DNA from: a virus
DNA: 64,000 nucleotides
Reading direction: 5' to 3' (one strand)
Virus record (IMG/VR): IMGVR_UViG_3300010883_000007
Coordinates: 40,453 to 104,452 of that record
Of the stretch, positions 1 through 9,057 are shown piece after piece (within the stretch, counting starts at the first letter, position 1; every line of letters starts with the position of its first letter). Made by a program: the position numbers and the translations under genes. The notes under the pieces were generated by a model that had not been told where the DNA came from, did not search any database, and saw only the letters and a list, made by a program, of their open reading frames with translations.

Positions 1-334
1 GACGAGGAGAGTGTACAGTTCCCGATACCATCTCGACGTTGTCTCTACTATTGATCTCTTTTACCTTAAGGGCCTCGCCGGTGATATCCTTAAAAGCCGC
101 TTTAACCTCTTTTAACTTGTCACCTAAAAGTTGCACAGACTCCTGTGTAACCCTATCTACCTGTAGTCTCAAACTTTGCTCCTCTGCGAAGTGGACAACA
201 GCTACAAACTTAAGGACGAGCATATCGCCGTTCATGCTGTGGGTTATCGAAGTTGCACCTGATGGGCTTCCTTCGCGACCGAATGTGTTTGTCAGAACAC
301 TTCCAATTGCTTCAACGTGTTTCGCGCTTAACAT
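1..334 (-). CDS. Conserved-looking hypothetical protein, 3' end outside window
   Basis: An open frame of 111 codons begins at the ATG at 334-332 and runs off the left edge without a stop. It opens MLSAKHVEAIGSVL and continues with a charged, probably alpha/beta domain (for example LVLKFVAVVHFAEEQSLRLQ, then a helical stretch with DKLKEVKAAFKDITGEALK). A strong ribosome binding site, GGAGG, lies 6 bases before the ATG, which fixes the start. The gene follows the small zinc protein by 18 bases and belongs to the same minus-strand DNA-metabolism operon. I do not recognise the family. The plus-strand frame over the same bases is a shadow, because the minus frame has the ribosome binding site and the direction of every neighbour. 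Confidence 0.7.
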   Translation of the reverse strand, partial: MLSAKHVEAIGSVLTNTFGREGSPSGATSITHSMNGDMLVLKFVAVVHFAEEQSLRLQVDRVTQESVQLLGDKLKEVKAAFKDITGEALKVKEINSRDNVEMVSGTVHSPR

Positions 335-352
335 AGTTGCCTCCGTTGCTAG

Positions 353-649
353 TCACTTTACTAAATATGACGGATGATCACTGAGATCTCGTCGTCGGTT
401 GATAATTTCTTTCTCAGAGGGTCGCCAGCCAGTATTCCATCGACCCATATTGGGCTGGACGAAGTGCAACTCACAGTCCCGGCAGCACTCAACCCTATAA
501 TATGCCCTTACGTCATCTGTATCTCTCAATGCTAACTCACACACAGGACAATCAAGGGGTACCCAATCGGTGTCTGCGTCGGCCTCGGCGATAAGAAACC
601 CCTGATCGTGAACTCTGGTCCTTGACTCACTCACAGATAACCACAGCAT
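353..649 (-). CDS. Small zinc-ribbon protein of unknown function
   Basis: A protein of 98 residues with two Cys pairs: CPVC near residue 34, and a CCRDC cluster about 20 residues further on. This is the spacing of a zinc ribbon or rubredoxin-like knuckle. The ATG at 649 is chosen because GGGAG lies just upstream with proper spacing; it overlaps the end of the SbcD-SbcC gene by 23 bases, which suggests translational coupling. A GTG inside the overlap lacks a comparable ribosome binding site. The residues around the Cys pairs are polar with many Arg and Asp, and there is no membrane segment. Such proteins often touch nucleic acid or RNA polymerase, but nothing here shows a specific role. Placement beside recombination and replication genes suggests DNA metabolism (inference). 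Confidence 0.65.
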   Translation of the reverse strand: MLWLSVSESRTRVHDQGFLIAEADADTDWVPLDCPVCELALRDTDDVRAYYRVECCRDCELHFVQPNMGRWNTGWRPSEKEIINRRRDLSDHPSYLVK

Positions 650-3600
650 TCTTCTCCCGCTGGGAGATCTCAATTATATTGTCTACAGCATCCTTCACAG
701 CATCAACATGTGATATTACCAGAATGTGCTTAAACCAGCGTCGGAGAGAATCGAGCAGTCGAGTACACGCCTCAATATTCATCTCATCTAGAGCACCAAA
801 TCCCTCGTCGATGATGAGGAGATCTGTCTTGGGGAGGGAGCTAACATTAATAAGGGCTACACGGATTGCGAGGGATGCCATCATCTTCTCCATACCACTG
901 GCACACTCAATAACTCTGCGTGAGTCGCCGTAATCAATGTAGATATCCATGTCGTTCGTTCCGGCTTCAGCCTCAAGTTCCACAGTGAAGCCCACAACGC
1001 CTTGGAGAATCTTTGAGATCTCCTTATTAATCGAGGGGAGCTGAGATGCCATTATCTGAAGGGGAATGCCCTTCTTGGAAACAGCCCCCAGGAGGAGCTC
1101 GTACATCTTCCACTGTTCAACCAACTCACTGTATTTCTCCTTGTCCTTCTTATGGAGGGCCATCTCCGCGTCGAGATGGCCGATGGATTCAGTGAGCTTA
1201 ATGCGTTGCGCGTCGAAGCCGTTAATCTTGTCGTTGATCGTATCCATTTCCTGCCGGGCTGCGCTGACCTTTTGGGCCTCAGTGGATGTAGAAACCCGGA
1301 GTCGCATGCCTTGGAGTTCTCTATCTGCAGCATCGATCAGATCCTGGAGAACTTTCTTTCGATTGTTCACCCTCGTCAAGTCAAGTCGCTGGTTGGAGAG
1401 TTTCAACACAAGATTGTTCTCACGGGTCAGAATCTTATCGTACCTCTCGATCTTCTCTGTAAGATTCTCCCTCGTTAAGACCTTCAGCGACTTTCTCGAT
1501 GCTTTGACCTTGTCCAGCGACTCTGTAACTAAACGATCCTGATTATCTAGCCGCTTCTTGTTCTCGTGGGATGACTTGATGAACTTACAGGTGGGAAATG
1601 TGTCACCACACGGAACTTCTTTAAGCAACTTAATAGATTTCTTCTGGGTCTTGAGAAGCGTCTTTTCTCTCTCGTGAGTGTGACTCAGTTCTACCAAAAC
1701 ACGCTCGAGATCCTGCTGTGCGTCGCGTCGCTGTCGAAGATCGTCAATTGGAAACTGATCCTTCACTGTACCAATCGATTTCAGAGTTGACTCAATTTCC
1801 CTAATCTTTCCTAGTGAGGTCTGGGATTTGTCTTCCATCCCGTCCAACTGTGTTCTAGAGACTACAAGTCCTGATTCCTTCTGACTCACGTCGTCCTCAG
1901 TCACTAAATCTTTGTTAGAATGTGTGGCAAGAGCAACTGTGATCTCCTGAAGCTGCTTTCGATGACGACTGATATTTTCCTCAATCTCACGACGTTCCTT
2001 CGCATTCTTTCGCTTGAGTGTGTGCTTCTCAGCTATAAGTGTATCCCAGTCTCTATCTGGGACGTTTCCCAGGATACTCTTTAGCTCAGAGGAGTCCTCC
2101 TTGGCAAGATTTAGAACATCATCAAATATATTGAGATCGAGAAATTTGGTGAGAATGGCCTTTCGCTGGGTTGCCTTGTGCCTGATGAAGTTATTCATCT
2201 CTCCCTGACTTGCTAGCGATGTCATTAGAAAGTCGTCGGCAGTTCCCACAATTTGTCTAAGGGTCTTTTCTGTCTCCCGCCTCTGAGCACCGTTCATGTC
2301 GACTATCTGGTTGTCTGCCTCATCGATCTCACTCAAGTTGAGGTGAGTCACTGCATTCTCGTCTCCTCGGCGGGAGGTCTTTCGAACAGACTGCCTCTCA
2401 ACGAGGTATCGCTTTCCGTTCGCGGTGAGAAAGACTCTTCCAAGACAGTATCCCTTTCGCATATTAATAATGTGAAGGTTCTTGACGGGCCCGCGGTCTG
2501 TAGTATTGAAGAGGGAATACATCATAGTGCCAGGTATAGATGACTTCCCAGCACGATTCTTGCCAAAGAGACCGAGAATCCCGCCCAGGGCATCAAAGTT
2601 AATGATATTTCCCTTGCCGTACGAGAAAGTATTATCAAACTCCATCCTCTGTACTGACCACTTGATGTTTCGAACAACATCTGTCTTGGATGCGGGCATC
2701 ACGTATTTAGCTATCAGCCCTTCCAGTCTTTCCCACTGCTCGTCTGAGATATCTATTTCTGAGTAATATTCCCTCATCAGGCGAACATGGGTGTTAACAT
2801 CTCGGAGATCCTCTGTGAAAAAGTCGCCGGCAGCGGTCTTGATTGTGGACACGTCAATAGTATGATCATGCTTAAAGACTATCTCTGTGGCATGCTTCTG
2901 ATTCTTGAGTGCACTGTGGAGGTGCTTTATCTCTGCCTGGGAGATCTGACTGTCTGTGCGAACCCTAAACCTTGATAGATTGGGATGTGCCATGGCGCGC
3001 GAGACTGTGTCTTTTACATTTCCCGCCCAATCGATCGTGACAAATGGGCACGAGTGAGGAATCTCGTAGAAGGTGCTGGTGAATGTATCCTTATCCTCAA
3101 TCTCCCAGAAGAGAAATCCCTTGCCTGGGTCCTCACCATAATTCTGCTGAATTGTCGATCCGGGATAGGCCACTCGCTTCTCATCGTCCAGATACTGCAG
3201 CTTGTGAATGTCGCCCAGGAAGGCAAAATCAAAGTCATCAAAGAATTCCAGGTCGACGTCACCCTCAATATCCCAATTAATATCGGTTGTTGATCCCTGA
3301 ACACCTCCGTGGAAGGTGGCTATATTAATCTCACCTGGGACTGGCTTCACGTCTGGCCATGTTTCCTCATCAAAACACGAGAAAACACACCAGTTATAGC
3401 CTGGAACACCAGTGGGATAAGCCCCGGAGGTCTTATAGAGGTGGAGATTGGGATTATCCAGAGCATTAATAATGGGTGATATCGCATCCTGTCGGTGCTT
3501 ATTCATTATCAGACCATCGTGGTTTCCCAAGATTATGTGGGTCGGAGCAATGTCCGCCATCTCTGAGAACCACCACGAGAGACAGTCTATTACCTCCGGC

Positions 3601-3770
3601 GAGATACCCTGTGTCTTGGAGTGAACAATGTCCCCTCCCACAAAGATGGCGTCCAGCTTCAGTTCCCTGAAGGTCTCGAACATCTGGCTGAAAGCCTCAC
3701 GATACTCATCATGTCTCGTGAGGCCTCTCCAGTGTATATCACTTAAATGGGCACACCTAAATGTCACCAT
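627..3770 (-). CDS. SbcD-SbcC (Mre11-Rad50, gp47-gp46) single-chain fusion nuclease
   Basis: A protein of 1047 residues carrying both halves of the Mre11-Rad50 complex. Residues 1-365 are a calcineurin-like phosphoesterase of the SbcD/gp47 type: D11 and H13 (SDIHW), D47 (GGDIVHS), N83-H84 (GNHDG), H154 (FHGG) and H189 (GDIHK) supply the expected metal ligands. From about residue 368 the SbcC/gp46 ATPase begins, with Walker A GKNRAGKSS at 403-411, then long coiled-coil arms. Near residue 721 lies a Cys pair (CGDTFPTC) where the zinc hook belongs, though its spacing is not the usual CxxC. The C-terminal ATPase half has an SGMEKMM signature and Walker B LLIIDEGFGALDE near residue 985. In T4 these are two genes that process DNA ends for recombination-dependent replication. 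The frame is continuous across the junction with no stop. It starts just after the primase, with GGAG before the ATG. Confidence 0.93.
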   Translation of the reverse strand: MVTFRCAHLSDIHWRGLTRHDEYREAFSQMFETFRELKLDAIFVGGDIVHSKTQGISPEVIDCLSWWFSEMADIAPTHIILGNHDGLIMNKHRQDAISPIINALDNPNLHLYKTSGAYPTGVPGYNWCVFSCFDEETWPDVKPVPGEINIATFHGGVQGSTTDINWDIEGDVDLEFFDDFDFAFLGDIHKLQYLDDEKRVAYPGSTIQQNYGEDPGKGFLFWEIEDKDTFTSTFYEIPHSCPFVTIDWAGNVKDTVSRAMAHPNLSRFRVRTDSQISQAEIKHLHSALKNQKHATEIVFKHDHTIDVSTIKTAAGDFFTEDLRDVNTHVRLMREYYSEIDISDEQWERLEGLIAKYVMPASKTDVVRNIKWSVQRMEFDNTFSYGKGNIINFDALGGILGLFGKNRAGKSSIPGTMMYSLFNTTDRGPVKNLHIINMRKGYCLGRVFLTANGKRYLVERQSVRKTSRRGDENAVTHLNLSEIDEADNQIVDMNGAQRRETEKTLRQIVGTADDFLMTSLASQGEMNNFIRHKATQRKAILTKFLDLNIFDDVLNLAKEDSSELKSILGNVPDRDWDTLIAEKHTLKRKNAKERREIEENISRHRKQLQEITVALATHSNKDLVTEDDVSQKESGLVVSRTQLDGMEDKSQTSLGKIREIESTLKSIGTVKDQFPIDDLRQRRDAQQDLERVLVELSHTHEREKTLLKTQKKSIKLLKEVPCGDTFPTCKFIKSSHENKKRLDNQDRLVTESLDKVKASRKSLKVLTRENLTEKIERYDKILTRENNLVLKLSNQRLDLTRVNNRKKVLQDLIDAADRELQGMRLRVSTSTEAQKVSAARQEMDTINDKINGFDAQRIKLTESIGHLDAEMALHKKDKEKYSELVEQWKMYELLLGAVSKKGIPLQIMASQLPSINKEISKILQGVVGFTVELEAEAGTNDMDIYIDYGDSRRVIECASGMEKMMASLAIRVALINVSSLPKTDLLIIDEGFGALDEMNIEACTRLLDSLRRWFKHILVISHVDAVKDAVDNIIEISQREKNAVVICE

Positions 3771-3775
3771 AACTC

Positions 3776-4744
3776 CTAAATAATTGAACCAGTTTTGATC
3801 CCATCAATAATCTCACACAGTCGGTGTGACGACTGCCACAACACTGCTTCCTGTCTTATCTTACTAAACTGAGCGCGGGAGAGATCCCCCACATCCAGCG
3901 CAGGGGGAAGGGCAGCTAGACGAACCCTAATCCCATATGACGATAGGACCCGGGCTAAATTGTGGGCCTTAAGTCTCGCATCAGTGTCGAGGGCTAACAC
4001 AATAGGTGTCTGATTTCTAATAATCTTTCGAAAGAGATTAGAGTCCTCCGCGAGATACGATCCCAGGAGACACGTCGCGTTGTCGTCACACTTCACCAGG
4101 TCGAGTGGTCCCTCGACAACTGTGAGCTCTTTATCCCACCTAATATTGAGCTCATTGAAGATCACCTGCTTCTTTGGGACCTTCGCATTGAGATACTTCA
4201 TGTGGGTGGTATCGTCAATTGATCGCGCTGCGTAGTAATTTAGATTCCCTTCAGCATCGAAAGATGGTATAATAGCTCTGCGCCTGAATCTTCCTTTCGT
4301 TGTTGTGCCCACCTTGTAGTACCACAAATCCCGAATGCTCATGCCGCGGCCGCGGATGTATCGGACTGTTTCCTTCACATCCGGATCTCGGCTGCTCAAG
4401 GAGTTGGCTAGAAGCACAAACCCCTGTGGGATCTCAATATCAGGCTCCTCATCCTCGATGGGGCCCACGGTTGATCGACCTCTGTCGCTCCAACCAAAAT
4501 CCTTGAGCTCCTCAACATGACTGGGTGCATACTTTCGAAAGAGGCTCGCAACCTTTCGTCCTTTAAGACCACAGACCCAACAGTGGTAACGACCATCGTC
4601 CAGCCTCACCACGAGTTTTCGCTTACTGGAACGTGCATCAGCACAATTGGGACACTTGACGGCCACATTGACCTGATCCCTGCTGATCTCCACACTACCA
4701 AAGGCACGCCGTAAGAGCGCAGCCTTACTCGAAAACAAATTCAT
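3776..4744 (-). CDS. DnaG-like DNA primase with zinc finger and TOPRIM domain
   Basis: A protein of 322 residues that would make RNA primers for lagging-strand synthesis. The N-terminus has a primase zinc ribbon with Cys at 31, 34, 55 and 58 (CPNC and CWVC). The middle holds the TOPRIM fold: the catalytic Glu is in VVEGPLDLVK near residue 209, and the metal-binding Asp pair is in LALDTDA near residue 252. The length is close to T4 gp61 (about 340) and far below bacterial DnaG (about 580), so the helicase-binding domain is missing or very short. It lies 19 bases after the resolvase gene and 5 bases before the SbcD-SbcC fusion, as expected for a replication-recombination cluster. There is no clear ribosome binding site before the ATG, so the start is the least certain part. 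Confidence 0.88.
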   Translation of the reverse strand: MNLFSSKAALLRRAFGSVEISRDQVNVAVKCPNCADARSSKRKLVVRLDDGRYHCWVCGLKGRKVASLFRKYAPSHVEELKDFGWSDRGRSTVGPIEDEEPDIEIPQGFVLLANSLSSRDPDVKETVRYIRGRGMSIRDLWYYKVGTTTKGRFRRRAIIPSFDAEGNLNYYAARSIDDTTHMKYLNAKVPKKQVIFNELNIRWDKELTVVEGPLDLVKCDDNATCLLGSYLAEDSNLFRKIIRNQTPIVLALDTDARLKAHNLARVLSSYGIRVRLAALPPALDVGDLSRAQFSKIRQEAVLWQSSHRLCEIIDGIKTGSII

Positions 4745-4763
4745 CAGTAGAAGTATACTATGT

Positions 4764-5336
4764 CTATGTATTGTTGTTCAACACGCCTGCAAAAGCCACA
4801 ACATACGCGTCTGCCATATCATAACACCCGGGCTCCAGAATCTCCTGGCCTCGTCTAGGGCCGCTCTTAAGCACTTTGAGCGGCCACTGATAATCATCAT
4901 CGAGACGATTGGAGACCCAGTCCAGGACCTGCTGCTTGGTTGTTTTCCCACAGACTGCTTCCTTCTGCAGACGGAGACCCACACTCTTTCTTGCAGAGTT
5001 CACATTAAGAAACTCAGGTCTTATCTTAAACGTCGATTCGCTCAAGTATGAGACCACACCGTTAAATCTGGCCAAGGAAGCTAAGGTCTTGGCAGATGAA
5101 AAACCCCTTCGAAAACGCTGTAGATTCTCCTCAACGAACACCCGTTCTACAGGATGTTGGCATTGCAACTCCTGGAGTACGTCTAGAACCCGCTGGGCCT
5201 TGCTGAAGGTATCTTTCCAACCACTTAGGTGTATACACCCCATTTCAACCTTAGATACGCTCTGGTGTTCATCTGTGTATAGAACACACCAGCCAGTCTT
5301 AGAGGTAGAAATATCCAGTCCCAAACAGCATAACAT
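4764..5336 (-). CDS. RuvC-like Holliday junction resolvase (RNase H fold)
   Basis: A protein of 190 residues that begins with the RuvC hallmark LGLDIS, whose Asp at about residue 8 is the first metal ligand. It continues with VFVEENL (Glu near residue 70) and ends with an acidic helix, YDMADAYVVAFA, as in RuvC-family resolvases. The predicted role is cutting branched DNA during recombination and before packaging, the task done in T4 by the unrelated endonuclease VII. The ATG at 5336 overlaps the stop of the upstream virion gene by one base (TGATG). A TTG one codon upstream is also open but less likely. The gene marks the switch from structural genes to DNA metabolism, so it is probably expressed with the late transcript unless an internal promoter exists. 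Confidence 0.82.
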   Translation of the reverse strand: MLCCLGLDISTSKTGWCVLYTDEHQSVSKVEMGCIHLSGWKDTFSKAQRVLDVLQELQCQHPVERVFVEENLQRFRRGFSSAKTLASLARFNGVVSYLSESTFKIRPEFLNVNSARKSVGLRLQKEAVCGKTTKQQVLDWVSNRLDDDYQWPLKVLKSGPRRGQEILEPGCYDMADAYVVAFAGVLNNNT

Positions 5337-8300
5337 CAATAATCGATCCTCAACCTAAAGAGATAACCATCTGAGTCCCTCTTCACAATGGGTTGGGCCA
5401 AGTTGGCCCTCCCTATTATATTAAAACTCTCATCGTGAAGATTTACACTTGTAATGTAATTAAATTGGGACGCTGTCTCATTGGCATAGTCTGTGGGCTT
5501 AAGCGCTTTAAACGTCGGATTGGAGGAGGAATTGACAGATCCCTTGGGACAGGGCACGTTTATCTCCAGAACGTGCACGTTGTGCTCGCCTTCGAAACTG
5601 GTCGTCCACTCATCAGCTCCGAAGATGGGGATGTTCGGTGTCTTCACAACAACAATACCCTCCTCGTAGATGATATTGCCCACAGCGTTCCACGTGGCGT
5701 GCTTCGATAGGGAATCTGCCCGATAGAGGCCTCCGTGTCCGTCATCCCTGAGGGTCACTGCTAAAACACCCCCAGATCCGGTTACACTAGTGTCAGTTAC
5801 CTGAAACGATCCGCGCCTAATCTGATTCCCATAAAAGAGGTTCGACACATCAAAGAATGCCACCTGATTTGAGGAGGGATCCTTCGTCCTATTCAGGATC
5901 GTCAGGATACCAGAGTTGGCTACCCCCGGATCCTCGGGTGGAGCACCCTCCAGCGAATTGGAAATGGAAACGTCGGTGTTATCCTTTCCTCCCGTGAATG
6001 CGGTCACTGTCCTATACAGGTTTGTGAGGTTGTGAGCTATAGCAGTATTCCCTATAGTCCCCACTGCCCGCTGATTGAGGGTTACCACTCCGGCGTAATC
6101 ATCGGTGTCGGTGGCATCTCTGCTGGCCAGGATTAGTCCTGCGTGTCCGGTGGATCCGTTGACAGCAGATACAAAATTGTCGTAAACAGTATCAGCATCA
6201 GAGCTGTTGGCATTGACTAACACCTTACCCCCCTGGACATCACCGGTGACAGACTCGACCTCGTACACGAACCGATAGACCTTCGTCACTCTGTCATATG
6301 TGTTTGTCACCGCGTTCTTTCGTAATCCCGTTAGACGTATAGTTGCCTGATCAGCTGTCTTGGTTGGTGTGTAGATAATCTCTGCAGAGGCAGCCTGAGT
6401 TCCTATTCCCTGCCTTCCGCGGTTCTCGCTGGTGATATCGATTAACCCCTCCGGCAGGGATGCAGTGCTTACCATGTTCGAGAGGTTGATGAGACCGTAG
6501 TCAACATTTCCAGCGTCATTGACAAATCGATCGATCAGTGAACCGGATACCGGAACTTCGGCCCGGGTGCCGGACTTGAGAAGACCGAATGATGGACTGA
6601 ACCTTCCGTTGTCACACGGAAGGACTGTGAGATTTCTCTTTCTCAGGGAAGCATTTCGGTAGAGCCACAGGTTACACAGCTCAGCCGTGTTGGTGGTCAC
6701 ATCAATTGTCGATCCTGTTAGATTGAAGAGACGGGGATAAAGACCGTTAACAAACTCTCGGGTGAAGTTTGGAAGGTTCAACATGTGACCGCCGACGCCG
6801 AATGACAGGGCAACGTTGAAGGGGTCATCTGTGGTTGATCGAACTGTCTGGAACGGCGTCTGCATCACCTCCCGCTCCTTGGTCTCCTTCACAAAGAAAG
6901 GGGGCACGTAGAAGATCAGGTCAGTCGGAAGGGGATCAGGGCCCGACTGGGCAGACAGGGCAATCTGTTGCAGAGAGTGGTAGGTATTGAATATCTTGAG
7001 ATCGTGGATCTCAGCCCTCAACGGGTGCGAGAACCTCACCTTGTGTTCTGCTATATCATTGTGTGTGGCATCCACATTGGACATGTCGTACGAGTCATTC
7101 GTGAACATGCTGGTAACGCCCTCACGGTGGGCAGCATTAGCGTTGAAGAACTGTGCCACAACTCCCGAGCCATCCAGGGTACCATTGTTGGGACCGTCGT
7201 AGAAATTACCCACAAAGACAGCGTCCGGATCACCAATCGGAGGTTCGAAAGCCTGGGGCATCACTGAAGCTGATGGTATTAAAAATGTCGCATCCTCCTT
7301 GCCGTCAATCACGAACGATCCCGTGCCGCTATTGACTGAGGCTCCCCACCGAATGGCGACATGATGCCAGTGATTCCTCATGAGCGCGTTGTCCTTCGAG
7401 AAGAACACAAGGTCGCTGGGAACTTCCTGGGTGCTACTGCCGAGAGTTGGAAAGGGCTGGCTCACATTATTAGACGTGACCGCAGTGTTCCTGGGGGATG
7501 TCTCAGCGCTGTTGCTTAGCTGCAACATTATCCTGAATCCATCAGTCTTGCCGTTAATATCCTTCGACGAGCCCGAAATCAGGCTCACTGCGTACGAGGA
7601 AGACATGTGAATGATCGTGCCCGGATGATACACTGTTCTTCCAGGCTCAGTGCCACCGGTAAATGTAGACGGAACGTTAACACTAGTACTTGCGTTCCAT
7701 GCCGCGGCGTTGTCTAGGGTAATTGCAGTATTACCCGCACTTGTTTTGACAGCACCTTGTGTGAGTAAGACTACTCCCGCAGAGGGATTTGTAGCTACTA
7801 TATCCAGGGATGATTGTGCATTAATCTTTGCAGCAAGATCTGCAGCAGTTCCCGTACCGCCGCCGCCGGCGGCAGCAATTCCACTTACAGCAATATCTCC
7901 GAGTCCCCCAGTGAAAGTTGAGGGGACATTTACACTGCACACGCTGTTCCAGTGAGCAGCGTCATTTACAGTGATTGTAGTATTACCACTTCTACCAGTA
8001 GTTGAACCTTGGGTAATGGTTATTGCAGCAGTAGATGCTGATGCTGTCATATCTAGCGCAGACTGAGCATTAATCTTTGCAGCAAGATCTGCAGCGGTTC
8101 CTGTGGCGCCGCCACCTGCAGCATAGATTCCGTTGAGTGCAATATTGCCTGCAGAGACACCGTTGTTCTCGTTATCAACTTCAAACGTAACTGAGGTTCC
8201 ATCACCATCAATCAAATTGATTGTACTGCCTTCGTTAGGTTTGTCAGTTAGCGTAAAGGTGGCTGCTGGTGGTTTAAGACCATTATTCTCGTTGTCTATT

Positions 8301-9019
8301 TCAAAAGCAACCGAAGTTCCATCGCTGTCTAGCAAGGTGACAGTGGACTCTTCAGTAGGCTTATCTGAGAACGTGAATGTTGCGGTAGAAGAGAATTTCG
8401 AGTCGTTCGGTTCAGACGAATACTTCGGATTGATATAGAAATCGAACGTGAACTCCTTGTGGGGTGAGTACATGAAGTTGTCGACCTCATTGGTCTCCCC
8501 GGAAGAAGTGGCTGCCGGGTATATCATCACAGATCCCGTGGGAGTTGTGTCGGACGTGAAGAAGTGCAGGGTGTGGTAGTTGGGATACGCCCACTGCAAG
8601 CTTGGGTACGTGCTCCGGTACGTGGGAAAGAGGACCTTCCTCACAACATTCTTACGAAGAGTGTTGCTGGTCAACTTGAAGGAGGGCTCGAATCGAATGA
8701 CTTCCACCTTCTTCTGGCGTGCGGGTGAGGCGGAGGAGGAGTTGACTGTCTCTAGATACTGACTTAGATTACCAGAAATATCAGATGAGCCTCGGGAATC
8801 CCTTACTGTCTGGACCCTCAGTTCCTCAATATCAGCTGTTCCCCAGCTATCACCACCGTAGTCCTCGAGGGGTTGTGCCTCCTTCTCAATAGTCGAGGCA
8901 CGAGAGAAGACTTTAACTGACCCTGTCAGTCCTGAGGAAGATGATGTGAATGTCCGGCGGGGGTTGGTTGTGAGAGTAAATCGTTCAAGATTCTCTATTG
9001 GTATTGGTATAATTGCCAT
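5336..9019 (-). CDS. Large virion protein: LamG-like domain interrupted by FTGG modules
   Basis: A protein of 1227 residues, probably a tail or baseplate appendage. Residues about 125-430 resemble a LamG/concanavalin jelly roll (FTFDFYINPKY, then GTIIHMSSSYAVSLISGSS), but the two halves are separated by about 250 residues of FTGG modules (7652-8395). A third module lies at 5985-6395 and ends AFTGGKDN. The last 120 residues (VGNIIYEEGIVVVKTPN, NVPCPKGS, SNPTF, then a final LFRLRIDY) match the C-terminal end of the next gene upstream, 9058-10338, so the two proteins share a terminal module. No signal peptide or membrane segment is visible. Its position among virion genes and the carbohydrate-binding type of fold suggest contact with host glycans; this is inference. 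Confidence 0.8.
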   Translation of the reverse strand: MAIIPIPIENLERFTLTTNPRRTFTSSSSGLTGSVKVFSRASTIEKEAQPLEDYGGDSWGTADIEELRVQTVRDSRGSSDISGNLSQYLETVNSSSASPARQKKVEVIRFEPSFKLTSNTLRKNVVRKVLFPTYRSTYPSLQWAYPNYHTLHFFTSDTTPTGSVMIYPAATSSGETNEVDNFMYSPHKEFTFDFYINPKYSSEPNDSKFSSTATFTFSDKPTEESTVTLLDSDGTSVAFEIDNENNGLKPPAATFTLTDKPNEGSTINLIDGDGTSVTFEVDNENNGVSAGNIALNGIYAAGGGATGTAADLAAKINAQSALDMTASASTAAITITQGSTTGRSGNTTITVNDAAHWNSVCSVNVPSTFTGGLGDIAVSGIAAAGGGGTGTAADLAAKINAQSSLDIVATNPSAGVVLLTQGAVKTSAGNTAITLDNAAAWNASTSVNVPSTFTGGTEPGRTVYHPGTIIHMSSSYAVSLISGSSKDINGKTDGFRIMLQLSNSAETSPRNTAVTSNNVSQPFPTLGSSTQEVPSDLVFFSKDNALMRNHWHHVAIRWGASVNSGTGSFVIDGKEDATFLIPSASVMPQAFEPPIGDPDAVFVGNFYDGPNNGTLDGSGVVAQFFNANAAHREGVTSMFTNDSYDMSNVDATHNDIAEHKVRFSHPLRAEIHDLKIFNTYHSLQQIALSAQSGPDPLPTDLIFYVPPFFVKETKEREVMQTPFQTVRSTTDDPFNVALSFGVGGHMLNLPNFTREFVNGLYPRLFNLTGSTIDVTTNTAELCNLWLYRNASLRKRNLTVLPCDNGRFSPSFGLLKSGTRAEVPVSGSLIDRFVNDAGNVDYGLINLSNMVSTASLPEGLIDITSENRGRQGIGTQAASAEIIYTPTKTADQATIRLTGLRKNAVTNTYDRVTKVYRFVYEVESVTGDVQGGKVLVNANSSDADTVYDNFVSAVNGSTGHAGLILASRDATDTDDYAGVVTLNQRAVGTIGNTAIAHNLTNLYRTVTAFTGGKDNTDVSISNSLEGAPPEDPGVANSGILTILNRTKDPSSNQVAFFDVSNLFYGNQIRRGSFQVTDTSVTGSGGVLAVTLRDDGHGGLYRADSLSKHATWNAVGNIIYEEGIVVVKTPNIPIFGADEWTTSFEGEHNVHVLEINVPCPKGSVNSSSNPTFKALKPTDYANETASQFNYITSVNLHDESFNIIGRANLAQPIVKRDSDGYLFRLRIDY
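5985..6395 (-). repeat. FTGG module, divergent copy in the 1227-residue virion protein
   Basis: A module of about 135 residues, boundaries approximate. It begins ASAEIIYTPTKTADQATIRLTG and shows the family pattern in order: a Y-x-F strand pair, an alpha-helix ending in STGHAGL, a VTLNQ strand, GNTAI, then LTN and the closing FTGG. It is diverged from the other copies in this gene, which suggests an older insertion. Confidence 0.6.
7652..8395 (-). repeat. Nested pair of FTGG modules
   Basis: Read in the coding direction: a module begins at about 8395 (STATFTFSDKP), runs to DNENNGLKP, is broken by a complete second module (about 8268 to 7904, AATFTLTDKP to the first FTGG), and resumes with GDIAVSGIAAAGGG to its own FTGG at 7652. 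The split falls at the same point where the intact copy reads DNENNGV then GNIALNG, so the inner copy sits inside the outer one. A 29-base stretch is identical between them (7818-7846 and 8067-8095). Confidence 0.75.
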
Positions 9020-9057
9020 TTAACGCCGTCATCTTGAAACTTCGGTTAACCGATTCA

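Noticed and set aside
39-377. Plus-strand frame of 112 residues at the left edge
   Set aside because: It lies over a minus-strand gene with a strong ribosome-binding site, has no recognisable domain and no ribosome-binding site of its own.
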